Source: Microcaldota archaeon (GTDB taxonomy: Archaea; Micrarchaeota; Micrarchaeia; Micrarchaeales; CABMGC01). From it: a DNA stretch of 46,247 nt. Made by a program: the position numbers and the translations under genes. The DNA lies in assembly GCA_021848065.1 (NCBI GenBank), contig JAJZNA010000028.1:1-46247 (forward strand), written 5' to 3'. A model generated the notes under the pieces. The model was not told the origin of the DNA, searched no databases, and saw only the letters and a program-made list of their open reading frames with translations. Below are positions 16,278 to 24,932 of the stretch, in pieces. Numbering within the stretch: position 1 is the first letter of the stretch; every line of letters begins with the position of its first letter.

Positions 16278-17297
16278 ATGGATATAGAGTACAACTTCCC
16301 CAGTGCTTTTGATGAGCACTACGGGCTTCTTACAAGGAAACTTGTGCGCATGCTCTCGGAAGACTCGAGAATATCTATACTCGAGTTATCTAGGAAGCTT
16401 GGCGTTTCTAGGAGAACCATAAGGGAGCGGATGCAGAGGATGCAAAAGGACATAGGGTATACCATAGAGTTCAACGAGAGGGAGATAGGACTCACAAGCC
16501 CGCACCTTATCACCCTTAAGTTTAAGAAAAAGCCAGATTATGAAGAAATAACCAGGATGCTATCCGAGAGCCACATACCGCAGCTTGCAGTCACAGTCAA
16601 GGGAAGGTATGATATGCTCATATACGCCAATGCAACAACAAGCGACGACTATGTCCACTGGGACAAGAGCCTTCAGATAAAGCTGTCTAAATACGGGCTC
16701 CACTGGCATTCGTCAGACGTGGCACACAAGCAGCTAGGGTACTTCCCGATAAGGAACGAGCTCATAGACCAGCTCGACATAGAACAAGTGCACAAGGATA
16801 TGCTGAAGCACCTTAACTGGAACGCACGCACGACATTTAGCGAAATGTCGAAGAAGATGAACATGCACTTCAATACAGTGGCCTACAACTTCAACAAGCT
16901 GCTTAAGAAGAAGTATATATCAAGATTCACCATATCCATGGCAAGGCCACCAAATCTTGTCCTCATGTCCATGTTCAGCAAATATGTGCTCGAGAATGGG
17001 TACGAGGAGGATTCGGCAAGGGCGCGAAGGGCATATATGGAAAGCGGCACGGAATTCCCATTCCTGAACAGGTACCAGATATGTGCACAGCTTGTTGGAA
17101 GCTATGACTTCTTCAGCATGGGCATCTTCGACGATTACGACACAGCATACCTGCACCAGATACGCAACACCAAAGAGATATTCAGGAAGCACAATGCGAG
17201 GCTGGAATACGGGACAGTGGAGAAGGTTCTGTTGGGGAGGCTGCCCCTGAGAAGCGTGGATGCGAAGAAAGAATACAACGTCATGAAATGGACATGA
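16278..17297 (+). CDS. Lrp/AsnC-like regulator with two helix-turn-helix regions
   Basis: A 339-residue transcription regulator. Residues about 25-60 are an AsnC-type helix-turn-helix (SILELSRKLGVSRRTIRERM). A ligand/dimerisation-like region follows (about 70-150), then a second HTH near 175-215 (TFSEMSKKMNMHFNTVAYNF) and a second alpha-beta region to the end. Such double-unit proteins are known among archaeal Lrp-like regulators; the effector is unknown. GGAGATT precedes the ATG. It lies just upstream of the ribosomal protein run in the same direction, but a separate TATA element drives that run. Confidence 0.75.
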   Translation: MDIEYNFPSAFDEHYGLLTRKLVRMLSEDSRISILELSRKLGVSRRTIRERMQRMQKDIGYTIEFNEREIGLTSPHLITLKFKKKPDYEEITRMLSESHIPQLAVTVKGRYDMLIYANATTSDDYVHWDKSLQIKLSKYGLHWHSSDVAHKQLGYFPIRNELIDQLDIEQVHKDMLKHLNWNARTTFSEMSKKMNMHFNTVAYNFNKLLKKKYISRFTISMARPPNLVLMSMFSKYVLENGYEEDSARARRAYMESGTEFPFLNRYQICAQLVGSYDFFSMGIFDDYDTAYLHQIRNTKEIFRKHNARLEYGTVEKVLLGRLPLRSVDAKKEYNVMKWT

Positions 17298-17358
17298 TGG
17301 CATTTGATATGCCACTGGGAACCGGCGGCGAGGCGAAAGGGTTAAATAAGTGCCTATC

Positions 17359-17366
17359 TATAAAAA
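17359..17366 (+). promoter_or_regulatory. TATA box of the ribosomal protein run
   Basis: TATAAAAA centred 27 bp before the Rpp29 ATG, the spacing expected for a leaderless archaeal message. No other TATA-like element of this quality appears between the following genes, most of which are 3-20 bp apart or overlap. The run may therefore be one transcript. Confidence 0.6.
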
Positions 17367-17388
17367 TCTTTGCCTTATGAATTAACTC

Positions 17389-17682
17389 ATGGCTTACAGC
17401 AACAGGAATATAGTGATAAATGAGTTGATAGGGCTCAATGCAAAGGTGCTCGATTCCCTCGACAGGAAGCAGGCAGGAATATCGGGGACAATAGTGGATG
17501 AGACCAAGAACACCCTTGTATTTGAGACTAAGGCAGGAAGGAAAAGTATTATAAAGAAGGTATCGACATTTATATTTTATTCAGGCAAGGATTCATTTAC
17601 GGTTAAAGGAGATGAGATAAACTTCAGGCCGCATGAAAGAATCGGAAAGGCCCTGAAATTTTATAAATATAGAAAGGTGTAG
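17389..17682 (+). CDS. rnp1: RNase P protein Rpp29/Pop4
   Basis: A 97-residue protein subunit of RNase P, which trims 5' leaders from pre-tRNA; Rpp29 pairs with Rpp21 and helps hold the specificity region of the RNA. The barrel pattern is GLNAKVLDSLDRKQAGISGT, then TLVFETKAGRKSIIKK, and a C-terminal FRPHERIGK with the conserved R-P-x-x-R. The length is normal for archaea. In many archaea this gene sits between L29 (and SUI1) and S17; here S17 follows after 3 bp, but L29 and earlier genes are missing upstream. Confidence 0.9.
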   Translation: MAYSNRNIVINELIGLNAKVLDSLDRKQAGISGTIVDETKNTLVFETKAGRKSIIKKVSTFIFYSGKDSFTVKGDEINFRPHERIGKALKFYKYRKV

Positions 17683-17685
17683 AAT

Positions 17686-17973
17686 TTGGAATGCAATGAC
17701 CCTAAATGCCCTGTACACGGAGGCCTAAAGTACAGGGGAATACAGCTAGAAGGCAAAGTGGTCAGTGATAAGGCTAAGAAGACAGTCATTGTCGAAGTCG
17801 ATTACGCTAAATACGTGTACAAGTACGAAAGGTCGCTCAGAAAGAGGTCAAGGATACCTGCGCACAATCCAGACTGCATCAACGCGAAAGTGAATGATAC
17901 AGTAAACGTTGCTGAGACAAGGCGCCTTTCCAAGACCAAGACGTTCGTTGTGACAGGTGTTATGAAGAAGTGA
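17686..17973 (+). CDS. rps17: Small subunit ribosomal protein S17
   Basis: A 95-residue S17, a primary 16S rRNA-binding protein. The archaeal N-terminal Cys motif CNDPKCPVHG is present, followed by LEGKVVSDKAKKTVIVEVDY and KRSRIPAHNPDCINAKVNDT, the OB-fold core of the family. The start is TTG 17686, with GGTG about 9 bp upstream at the end of Rpp29. The next gene, L14, starts 4 bp after the stop. Confidence 0.96.
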   Translation: MECNDPKCPVHGGLKYRGIQLEGKVVSDKAKKTVIVEVDYAKYVYKYERSLRKRSRIPAHNPDCINAKVNDTVNVAETRRLSKTKTFVVTGVMKK

Positions 17974-17977
17974 GAGT

Positions 17978-18379
17978 ATGAAGGGAGTATCATCACATAT
18001 TGTAAAGACGCTTGTTCCTGGTGCGGTAATAACGTGCGCTGACAACAGCGGCGCCTATGTGTTCAGAATGATACACATAATAGGCAAGACTGGAGGCAGG
18101 CACGGCAAGAACACACCTGCTGGAGTAGGTGACATAGTATCTGCAAGCGTAAGGAAAGGTACATCAACATACCTTAAGAAGCCAGTGAGAGTAGTCATAA
18201 TAAGGCAGAAAGCGCCATACAGGAGATCCAACGGAATGAGAATAAAATTCGAAGATAACGCAGGCATAATGATAAGCGATGAGAACCTTCCGATAGGAAC
18301 TGAGGTTAAGGGAGCTATGGCAAGAGAAGTTGTGGAGAGATTCATAAAGGTCGCAGGAGTAGCCTCAAGAGTGGTGTAA
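17978..18379 (+). CDS. rpl14: Large subunit ribosomal protein L14
   Basis: A 133-residue L14, which binds 23S rRNA near the intersubunit bridge with helix 44. The family core CADNSGAYVFRMI and the C-terminal GAMAREVVERFIKVAGVAS are clear. Length and order (S17-L14-L24) are standard. The ATG follows GTGAG at the end of S17, and L24 starts 4 bp after its stop. Confidence 0.96.
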   Translation: MKGVSSHIVKTLVPGAVITCADNSGAYVFRMIHIIGKTGGRHGKNTPAGVGDIVSASVRKGTSTYLKKPVRVVIIRQKAPYRRSNGMRIKFEDNAGIMISDENLPIGTEVKGAMAREVVERFIKVAGVASRVV

Positions 18380-18383
18380 CACG

Positions 18384-18749
18384 ATGATACAATCAAGCAA
18401 GCCAAGAAAACAGCGCCTATTCAGGCTCCATGCACCTATGCACATAAGACAGAACTTCGTCAATGCCCACATATCGAAGGAGCTCTCCACAAAGCTTGGG
18501 ATAAAGAGGAGAAGCATAGAAGTAAGGAAGGGCGATACAGTAAAGGTCATGTCAGGTGACAACAAGGGGAAGACAGGCAAGGTTGCAGAAGTGAATCTTA
18601 AGACGGGTAAGGTCCTTATAGAAGGCGTTGCAAGGAAGGACGCAAAGAGCAAGGAGAAACTTATACCAATCTACTCCTCAAATCTTTACATAACAGATCT
18701 TGATCTTACAGATAAGGCCAGGCAGGCCGAGGTTTCAAAAGCGAAGTGA
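18384..18749 (+). CDS. rpl24: Large subunit ribosomal protein L24 (L26e type)
   Basis: A 121-residue L24, an assembly-initiating 23S rRNA-binding protein. The N-terminal KPRKQRLFRLHAPMHIRQ segment and the KOW motif (VRKGDTVKVMSGDNKGKTGK, about 47-66) identify the archaeal/eukaryotic form. A basic C-terminal tail follows TDLDLTDK. The gene sits between L14 and S4e as expected. Confidence 0.95.
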   Translation: MIQSSKPRKQRLFRLHAPMHIRQNFVNAHISKELSTKLGIKRRSIEVRKGDTVKVMSGDNKGKTGKVAEVNLKTGKVLIEGVARKDAKSKEKLIPIYSSNLYITDLDLTDKARQAEVSKAK

Positions 18750-18753
18750 GAAT

Positions 18754-19437
18754 ATGGGTAGCAAAGGAAATAATAGGCATATCAAGAGGCTTGCTGCGCA
18801 CAGGTACCTTAATGTCGAGAGGAAGGTTAATCCTTACGTACTCAAGCAGAATGCAGGCAGGCACACACTGAGCCTGAGCATAGCAATAGCAACACTGATA
18901 AAGGAGAAGCTTGGATTTGCAAAGACTGCGGATGAGGCAAGGAGGATACTTAAAGCTGGAAGCGTTGAAGTCAACGGGAAAGTTATCAAGGACAGCAGGT
19001 ATCCAGTAGGGTTCGGAGACATCATACTGTTCAAGCCTAATAGCGAGAAGTATTCGGTAGGAGTAGGTAGCAAGGGAGTCGTGGACATGAAGAAGGTGGA
19101 AAGTGATGAACGCCAGGTCTTAAAGGTCACGGGTAAGTACATCGCAAAGTCAAACAAGGAGATGATAAGGCTACACGACGGCACGATACACCCATCAGTG
19201 AAGGGAGTGAGCGTCAACGATTCAGTAGTACTTAAGGGAGGAAAGGTCGGAGAAGTCCTCAAGCTCGAGGAAGGTGCAAGATGCCTTGTGATCAAGGGAG
19301 TGCACACTTCGGAAGAAGGCAAGGTAGTGCAGATCAAGAAAGGCACAGCGCTAAGAGACGCAACCGTTGAGATAAGCGGAAAGGGCGGAAACACTGAGAC
19401 CTTACTGGACAACATAGTGGTAATAGGTGCTAAATGA
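18754..19437 (+). CDS. rps4e: Small subunit ribosomal protein S4e
   Basis: A 227-residue S4e, found only in archaea and eukaryotes. It contains an S4-type RNA-binding part (about 40-95, with RRILKAGSVEVNGKVIKD), a central domain and a KOW-like region (DSVVLKGGKVGEVLKLEEGARC). The start is the ATG at 18754 (MGSKGNNRHIKRLAA) after GTGAG; upstream in-frame starts lie within L24. Its stop overlaps the L5 start by 4 bp. Confidence 0.95.
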   Translation: MGSKGNNRHIKRLAAHRYLNVERKVNPYVLKQNAGRHTLSLSIAIATLIKEKLGFAKTADEARRILKAGSVEVNGKVIKDSRYPVGFGDIILFKPNSEKYSVGVGSKGVVDMKKVESDERQVLKVTGKYIAKSNKEMIRLHDGTIHPSVKGVSVNDSVVLKGGKVGEVLKLEEGARCLVIKGVHTSEEGKVVQIKKGTALRDATVEISGKGGNTETLLDNIVVIGAK

Positions 19438-19958
19438 TGGCAGGTTCCAATCCAATGCAGAACATATTCATAGACAAAGTAGTCCTCAACATAGGCATAG
19501 GTGCAAACGAGGACATGTACACTAATGCGAGCCTACTTTTGGAGAAGCTTACCGGCCACACGCCAGTAAAGTCTGTTTCCAAGAAGAGGCTGCCTGAATT
19601 CAAGATAAGGCGAGGCCAGGTCATAGGCGCAATGGTTACGCTCAGGAACAAGGAAGCAAGGGAGATGCTCAAGCGCGCGCTCGACGCTAATGATAGCATA
19701 CTTAAGTATTCAGCAATATCAAATAACTCGCTCAGCTTCGGCGTGAAGGAATACATATACTTCCCTGGAGTAAAGTACGACCCTAAGATAGGGATGCTTG
19801 GGCTTAATGTGAATGCTTCATTTTCACGAAAGGGAAGGAGAGTAGAAAAGAGGCGAAGGAAGGAAGCCAAGATGGGCATAAAGCATAAGAAAGTATCCAA
19901 TGAAGAGATATCCGTTTATATAGAGAAGGAGTTTGGCGTGAAGCCTACAAAGGAATGA
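19434..19958 (+). CDS. rpl5: Large subunit ribosomal protein L5
   Basis: A 174-residue L5, which binds 5S rRNA and contacts the P-site tRNA elbow. Recognisable parts are KVVLNIGIGANEDMY, LLEKLTGHTPVKSVSKKRLP and the later FGVKEYIYFPGVKYDPKIGM. Two consecutive ATG codons begin the gene. The length is normal for archaea. The overlap with S4e suggests coupled translation. Confidence 0.95.
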   Translation: MMAGSNPMQNIFIDKVVLNIGIGANEDMYTNASLLLEKLTGHTPVKSVSKKRLPEFKIRRGQVIGAMVTLRNKEAREMLKRALDANDSILKYSAISNNSLSFGVKEYIYFPGVKYDPKIGMLGLNVNASFSRKGRRVEKRRRKEAKMGIKHKKVSNEEISVYIEKEFGVKPTKE

Positions 19959-19963
19959 TTATA

Positions 19964-20122
19964 ATGGCAACAAGCTATGATCTCAAGTTCAAAGGAAGAG
20001 GAAAGAGGAAGTGCAGGATATGCGGATCATCGAGAGGCATGATAAGGTCCTACAAACTTTACATGTGCAGGAGGTGCTTTAGGGAATCCGCACCAAACAT
20101 AGGCTTTGAGAAGTATTCGTGA
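19964..20122 (+). CDS. rps14: Small subunit ribosomal protein S14 (zinc-binding form)
   Basis: A 52-residue S14 of the zinc-ribbon type, starting with MATSYDLKFKGRGKRKCRIC. Two CXXC pairs (CRIC and CRRC) form the zinc site, followed by FRESAPNIGFEKYS, the conserved end. The gene is short and lies between L5 and S8 where expected. The ATG lies 5 bp after the L5 stop. Confidence 0.97.
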   Translation: MATSYDLKFKGRGKRKCRICGSSRGMIRSYKLYMCRRCFRESAPNIGFEKYS

Positions 20123-20126
20123 TTTC

Positions 20127-20510
20127 ATGGTAGACGTATTTGCAGATGCTATAAACAAGATAAAGGTGTACGAAGCGGCAGGGATGTACGAGTGTGTAGT
20201 CCCATCGACCAAGCTGCTGCTGACAGTCCTTGCAAAGATGAAGGAGAACAGCTACATAAAGGACTTCGAGGAGTTCAAGGACGGCAAGTTCAACTCGATA
20301 AAGATAACGCTCTCTAAAAGGATAAATGACATAGGGGTAATAAAGCCAAGGTATCCTGTGACACTGGCAGACATACAGAGATATGAGACAAGATACATAC
20401 CAAGCAAGGATTTTGGAATGTTGATAGTCTCAACCCCCCAGGGTATAATGACGAATAAGCAGGCAAGGGAGAAGCATGTCGGCGGGCGTCTGCTGGCATA
20501 CGTGTATTAG
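20127..20510 (+). CDS. rps8: Small subunit ribosomal protein S8
   Basis: A 127-residue S8 that binds the central domain of 16S rRNA. The start is ATG 20127 (MVDVFADAINKIKVYE), preceded by CGTGAT; a TTG at 20106 lies inside S14 and is less likely. The C-terminal half shows GMLIVSTPQGIMTNKQARE, the family signature with the S-T-(P/S)-x-G-(I/V)-M pattern. Next is L6 after 9 bp. Confidence 0.96.
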   Translation: MVDVFADAINKIKVYEAAGMYECVVPSTKLLLTVLAKMKENSYIKDFEEFKDGKFNSIKITLSKRINDIGVIKPRYPVTLADIQRYETRYIPSKDFGMLIVSTPQGIMTNKQAREKHVGGRLLAYVY

Positions 20511-20519
20511 TGAAATAAG

Positions 20520-21044
20520 ATGTACGAACTAGACATACCCAATGGAGTCAAGATTGAAATGAATGGTGACCTGGTCACCATTCGAGGAAAGCTAGGTTCC
20601 ACTACGAAGAGGATAAATCAGAAATTCGTCGCTGTGAAGGTCAATGGTAGCAAGCTTGTTGTCGATGAGTCGAAGAGCAAGAAGCTTGCGAAGAAATCGG
20701 CACTGGCAGCACAGGTACTTGGAAAGGAGTTCTCAGATGCAATCTCTGGAGTGCAGAACGGCATCGAGAAGAAGATGAAGGTACTCTATGCACACTTCCC
20801 AACATCAATAGAAGTGAAGGGCAAGATGATGTACCTGAAGAACCTCTTCGGGGAGAAAGTCCCAAGGGAGGTAGCGATAGTCGGTGACACAAAGGTCGAG
20901 ATAAAGGGTCAGGACGTTACGATAAAGGGAGTAGACAAGTACGATGTCGGACAGACAATAGCGAACATAAGGAAGGGCTGCTACGCAAGAGGATACGACA
21001 CCCGCGTCTTCCAGGACGGACTTTACATCGTAAAAGAGGAATGA
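20520..21044 (+). CDS. rpl6: Large subunit ribosomal protein L6
   Basis: A 174-residue L6 made of two related domains, located near the factor-binding region of the large subunit. MYELDIPNGVKIEMNGDLVT begins the first domain and the second contains VEIKGQDVTIKGVDKYDVGQ, a known signature of archaeal L6. Length is normal. Confidence 0.95.
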   Translation: MYELDIPNGVKIEMNGDLVTIRGKLGSTTKRINQKFVAVKVNGSKLVVDESKSKKLAKKSALAAQVLGKEFSDAISGVQNGIEKKMKVLYAHFPTSIEVKGKMMYLKNLFGEKVPREVAIVGDTKVEIKGQDVTIKGVDKYDVGQTIANIRKGCYARGYDTRVFQDGLYIVKEE

Positions 21045-21048
21045 GTTT

Positions 21049-21405
21049 ATGGTCATAAGGAAAAAATACAAACCAGATTTCCATGTGCCGAATTTCGGTG
21101 CGCCTAACAGGAAGAGAGTTAAGGACAGGTGGAGGAGACAGAGGGGAGTAGACAACAAGATGCGCACTAAGAAGGCGAAGATGGGACCTACGCCAAGCAT
21201 AGGGTACAAGAACGGCAGCGAAGTAAGATACATGAGGCCTGATGGCAACTTCGAGCTTATCGTGCACAACGAGAAAGAGCTCCTGTCCATACTTACCCTG
21301 AAGGGATACGCTGCAAAGTTCTCACACAGCCTCTCGGAGAGGAAGAAAGTGGCGCTGCAGAAGATCGCCGATGAGAAGAAGATAAAGGTATTGAATAGAG
21401 TGTAA
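21049..21405 (+). CDS. rpl32e: Large subunit ribosomal protein L32e
   Basis: A 118-residue L32e, an archaeal/eukaryotic large-subunit protein. Typical segments are PNFGAPNRKRVKDRWRRQRG, PSIGYKNGSEVRYMRPDG and a C-terminal region rich in Lys with KVALQKIADEKKIKVLN. The gene follows L6 by 4 bp and precedes L19e by 4 bp, the standard archaeal order. Confidence 0.93.
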   Translation: MVIRKKYKPDFHVPNFGAPNRKRVKDRWRRQRGVDNKMRTKKAKMGPTPSIGYKNGSEVRYMRPDGNFELIVHNEKELLSILTLKGYAAKFSHSLSERKKVALQKIADEKKIKVLNRV

Positions 21406-21409
21406 TATT

Positions 21410-21910
21410 ATGGGAATCAGATTCGCTAAAAGGGCTGCAGCCGAGATACTCGGAAGAGGAGTGAGTGCCGTAAGGATAAGGCATGAATCAGCATCGGACG
21501 CAGCTAAGGCACTTACAAGAGAGGACATCAGGCGCATGATTAAGGATGGAAGCATATTTGCGATTAAGGCAAAGCACAACCTCAGCGAGAACTCCAAATT
21601 CCTCAAGAAAGCGAGGGCGGAGGGAAGGTCAAGAGGCACAGGAAGGAGGAGGGGAACTTCAAAGGCCCGTTCAGGAAGGCTATGGGAGAAGAAGGTAAGG
21701 TCGCAGAGGAGGCTTCTCAAGGAGCTCAAGAAGATGAAGAAGGTAGACAACGCGATCTTCACGGCCTTTTACAGGCAGATAAAGGGAGGCCAGTATGCTA
21801 CCAAGGCAAACCTTGTGCTACAGTTGAGGGAGCGCGGAGTCGGCATAACGGACGATGAGCTCAAGGCAATAAATGATAAAATAAGCGCAGAATACAAGGG
21901 AAGCAAATGA
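21410..21910 (+). CDS. rpl19e: Large subunit ribosomal protein L19e
   Basis: A 166-residue L19e with strongly basic composition. The helical N-terminal part (IRFAKRAAAEILGRGVSAVR, then EDIRRMIKDGSIFAIKAKHN) leads into the Arg-rich middle GRSRGTGRRRGTSKARSG, which threads into 23S rRNA. The C-terminal third is a helical hairpin. Its stop overlaps the L18 ATG by 4 bp. Confidence 0.95.
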   Translation: MGIRFAKRAAAEILGRGVSAVRIRHESASDAAKALTREDIRRMIKDGSIFAIKAKHNLSENSKFLKKARAEGRSRGTGRRRGTSKARSGRLWEKKVRSQRRLLKELKKMKKVDNAIFTAFYRQIKGGQYATKANLVLQLRERGVGITDDELKAINDKISAEYKGSK

Positions 21911-22476
21911 ACAAAAGAATAACTAGCATCAAGTTCAGGAGAAGGAGGGAAGCCGTCACCAATTACAAGAAGAGGCTTGAGATGGTCAAGAGCGGACTTG
22001 ACAGGATAGTGCTCAGGAAGACCAACACAAGGATACTCGCACAGGTGGCAAGGTACTCGCCCAAAGGTGACGTGGTGCTTGTACAGGCAGACTCCAATGA
22101 ACTTTCCACTTATAAATGGCCAGGCAGGGCAAACAGACCTACCGCATACCTAACAGGCCTGCTTCTTGCAAAGAAGTACAAGGATGCAAAATCAAGGGAG
22201 CACATCCTGGACACCGGGCTTGCATCCCCAGTGAAGAACTCCATACCATTCGTATTCGAGAAAGGATGCATAGATGGAGGGATGAAGGTGAGGTCCGGAG
22301 TCAAGATGGATGAGAAGACGTACAATGCTTCAGATTCAAAATTCGCATCAGAGCTTAAGTCGAAGAGCCCGGACAAGTACAAGAAACAGTACTCAGCATA
22401 CATAAAGGAAGGCGTCGACCCCGAGAGCATGCAAAAACTGTTCAATGAGGTAAAGGAAAAGATAATAAAAGGCTAA
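21907..22476 (+). CDS. rpl18: Large subunit ribosomal protein L18
   Basis: A 189-residue L18, the 5S rRNA-binding protein, in the longer archaeal/eukaryotic (L5e-like) form. Recognisable parts are FRRRREAVTNYKKRLEMVKS, IVLRKTNTRILAQVARYSPKGD and TAYLTGLLLAKK. The ATG overlaps the stop of L19e. Confidence 0.94.
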   Translation: MNKRITSIKFRRRREAVTNYKKRLEMVKSGLDRIVLRKTNTRILAQVARYSPKGDVVLVQADSNELSTYKWPGRANRPTAYLTGLLLAKKYKDAKSREHILDTGLASPVKNSIPFVFEKGCIDGGMKVRSGVKMDEKTYNASDSKFASELKSKSPDKYKKQYSAYIKEGVDPESMQKLFNEVKEKIIKG

Positions 22477-22486
22477 AAGTGATTGA

Positions 22487-23158
22487 TTGGCATTTAATAG
22501 ATACCAGTACGACAACGAGATAGAAACAACCGAATGGGAACCAAAGACCAAGATAGGCGAGAAGGTCAAGAAAGGAGAGATAGTAAGCATAGAGCAGATA
22601 TTCGGACTTGGAAAGCCCATAAAGGAGGTAGGCATAGTTGACGCCTTACTGCCTAATCTTGAGGACAAGGTCCTTGAGATAGCATCAGTGCAGAGGATGA
22701 CGAAGAACAACAGAAGGCAGAAGTACAGGGCGACAGTAGTCATGGGCGACAGGAATGGCCACGTTGGCATCGGTGTTGGAAAGGACGTTGAAGCAAAGCC
22801 TTCAATACAGTCTGCAATAAAGGATGCGAAGCAGCACATAATATCAGTCAATCTCGGATGCGGTTCATGGGAATGCAACTGTGGCACAAAGCACACTACA
22901 CCCCTTTCGACAAGGGCAAAGTGCGGAAGCGCAGAGATAATACTAAAGCCTGCCCCACGAGGAGTAGGACTGGCAGCAAGCGCAACAGTCAGGTCAGTGC
23001 TTGAGCTCGCAGGTGTCAAGGACATGTGGACATTCGCGAGGGGAAGGACAAGGGACAAGTACAACATGGCCCTTGCAACATTCAACGCGCTTAAGGCCCT
23101 CAACGAGATGAAGAACGTTGATGCAATAAAGGCGCAGGCATCTCAGGAAAAGGCCTGA
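22487..23158 (+). CDS. rps5: Small subunit ribosomal protein S5
   Basis: A 223-residue S5, which acts in decoding fidelity. The double-stranded-RNA-binding fold is RQKYRATVVMGDRNGHVGIG; the archaeal Cys-rich insert CGSWECNCGTKH follows, then GVGLAASATVRSVLELAGVK and WTFARGRTR. The start is TTG 22487 with GTGAT just upstream. In the usual archaeal order L30, L15 and SecY would follow; here the run ends with S5 and the next gene is on the other strand. Confidence 0.96.
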   Translation: MAFNRYQYDNEIETTEWEPKTKIGEKVKKGEIVSIEQIFGLGKPIKEVGIVDALLPNLEDKVLEIASVQRMTKNNRRQKYRATVVMGDRNGHVGIGVGKDVEAKPSIQSAIKDAKQHIISVNLGCGSWECNCGTKHTTPLSTRAKCGSAEIILKPAPRGVGLAASATVRSVLELAGVKDMWTFARGRTRDKYNMALATFNALKALNEMKNVDAIKAQASQEKA

Positions 23159-23331
23159 TGCCTCGCCATTTCTTATTTTTCTAGCGCTTTTTACAGCTTA
23201 GACGAGAAAAAGCGGGCATGTGCAGTTTGAAAGCTGTGAAACGGTAGATGCCATGCCAGATGCAGCTGTGGATTTGCAAGGCAGATAGTTACCAAGGCAG
23301 TAGAATTGCTGCGAGCATGCCTAATCTGGAT

Positions 23332-24015
23332 TTAGTGCACCACGGTGCCGTGATGCTGCTTCCCTGCAATAGCAAGCCTGAGCTCGCTTATCCTGTCATT
23401 TATGAACCAGATCTCTATGCCTGCACGCTTTGCAAGCTTGGATGCAAACAGGTCGAAGATAAAGCTGGCATCGGCTTCACGTGTATCGTACCTTGCAGCT
23501 ATCTCCACCATGCGCGCATGATCAAGGGAGTCCAGCCTCTTTGCGCCTTTCTGTGATGGCGGCTTGTCATACACATACGAGCCGTTCCCGATGTTTATTA
23601 GCTTCTTGCTGTTTACGACCTCGGAAGCGAGAACTGCAACTGCATCGGTAGTCATGCCTGGCAGCAGGCCACCCATCAAAACCACGTCGCTGCTCTTTGT
23701 TGCGGCCCTGAGCTCCTCAAGGCTCGTCACAACATTTGGATAAGTATGGAGGTCTGAGAATATGTCCTTGACTATAAGCGCGTTTATGCGCGTTATCGCT
23801 ATCGCAATCTCGTCCAATACCTCGTTGTTCTTTATTATGTTGCGGGCAGGCTGCGTGTAGAGCCTGCTTGCGTATCCTCCGCCGACAACTATTATGAACT
23901 TGTATTGCTTGGAATAAGCCTTTACGGCATCCAATAACTTCTTTATGTAGTTTACGTTCACGCCGTTCTTCCTGAAGACGACATGCCCACCTAGGGACAG
24001 GCAAATTGTATCCAT
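23332..24015 (-). CDS. pyrH: UMP kinase, archaeal type
   Basis: A 227-residue amino-acid-kinase-fold enzyme that phosphorylates UMP to UDP in pyrimidine synthesis. MDTICLSLGGHVVFRKNGVN begins the fold, FIIVVGGGYASRLY is the glycine-rich phosphate-binding part, VVLMGGLLPGMTTDAVAVL the substrate region and VYDKPPSQKGAKRLDSL the late segment seen in archaeal PyrH. The start is ATG 24015 with GGTG upstream; the longer open frame lies within ArgF. It lies 13 bp after ArgF on the same strand, linking pyrimidine and carbamoyl phosphate-using steps. Confidence 0.85.
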   Translation of the reverse strand: MDTICLSLGGHVVFRKNGVNVNYIKKLLDAVKAYSKQYKFIIVVGGGYASRLYTQPARNIIKNNEVLDEIAIAITRINALIVKDIFSDLHTYPNVVTSLEELRAATKSSDVVLMGGLLPGMTTDAVAVLASEVVNSKKLINIGNGSYVYDKPPSQKGAKRLDSLDHARMVEIAARYDTREADASFIFDLFASKLAKRAGIEIWFINDRISELRLAIAGKQHHGTVVH

Positions 24016-24028
24016 CAAGGCACCATTA

Positions 24029-24928
24029 TCATTTCTTCTGCAATAGATATAATAATATAGCCTTTTCGAGGAGGAGCTTGTTTGCGGCCTGCTTCCACAC
24101 GATGCTACGTGCACCGTCAAGCAGATCAGACGTTATCTCGACGCCCCTGTGCGCAGGCAGGCAGTGCATCACTCGCACGCCTTTCTTCGCATACTTGACC
24201 GAGCTTTCATTAAGCTGGTATGCGCAGAAGAGCTTCATCCTTTCGGAAGCTCCAGCCTCCTGGCCCATGCTCACAAAAGTGTCAGCATATACGACATCAC
24301 AGCCCTTAAGGCCATCCTTCATGCTGCTGCTTATATCTACCGATGAGCGCTTTCTTGCTGCTTCAACAAACTTCCCATTGGGCCTGTAGCCTTTCGGGCC
24401 TACCAGGGATATGTCAGCACCCATCTTTGAGGCTATAACCATCAGCGAGTTCGCAGTGTTAGCCGCAATGTCGCCGACAAATGCGATACGCTTCCCATCC
24501 ACGCCGCCTAGCTCTTTGCGTATGGTATATACATCGCTCAGTGCCTGGCAGGGATGCTCAAGATCGGTAAGTGCATTTATAACAGGCACATTCGAATTCC
24601 TTGCAAGCTCAACAATGTCCGAATGCTTGTACATCCTGGCCGCAACCGCGTCAACATACATGCCCAGCACCCTTGCAGTGTCGGATATGCTCTCACCCCT
24701 GGAGATCTGCGATGTTGATGAATCGATGTATATTGAGGAACCGCCAAGCTGGGACATTGCAGACTCGAACGATACCCTTGTGCGGGTAGAGGCCTTCTCG
24801 AATAAAAGTGCAAGTACGCGCTTTGGCTCGCTGAATGGGTGTGTTCCGCTTTTAGCAATAGAATCAGAAATGGAGAATAGTTCGGATATCTGTTTTTCTG
24901 AAAGGTCGAGGGAGCTTATATAATTCAA
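24029..24928 (-). CDS. argF: Ornithine carbamoyltransferase
   Basis: A 299-residue transcarbamoylase that makes citrulline from ornithine and carbamoyl phosphate. The carbamoyl phosphate site STRTR is at residues 47-51 and HPCQ at 125-128. The ornithine-specific MHCLPAHRG at about 254-262 and the SMGQE loop near 220 separate it from aspartate transcarbamoylase. The start is TTG 24928 a few bases after the stop of the upstream gene. No other arginine pathway gene is in the window, so use for arginine synthesis or the catabolic deiminase route cannot be decided. Confidence 0.93.
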   Translation of the reverse strand: MNYISSLDLSEKQISELFSISDSIAKSGTHPFSEPKRVLALLFEKASTRTRVSFESAMSQLGGSSIYIDSSTSQISRGESISDTARVLGMYVDAVAARMYKHSDIVELARNSNVPVINALTDLEHPCQALSDVYTIRKELGGVDGKRIAFVGDIAANTANSLMVIASKMGADISLVGPKGYRPNGKFVEAARKRSSVDISSSMKDGLKGCDVVYADTFVSMGQEAGASERMKLFCAYQLNESSVKYAKKGVRVMHCLPAHRGVEITSDLLDGARSIVWKQAANKLLLEKAILLYLLQKK

Positions 24929-24932
24929 GACA

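Noticed and set aside
18834..19415. Minus-strand open frame (193 codons) opposite S4e
   Set aside because: It is a shadow of the ribosomal protein gene, which is clearly identified.
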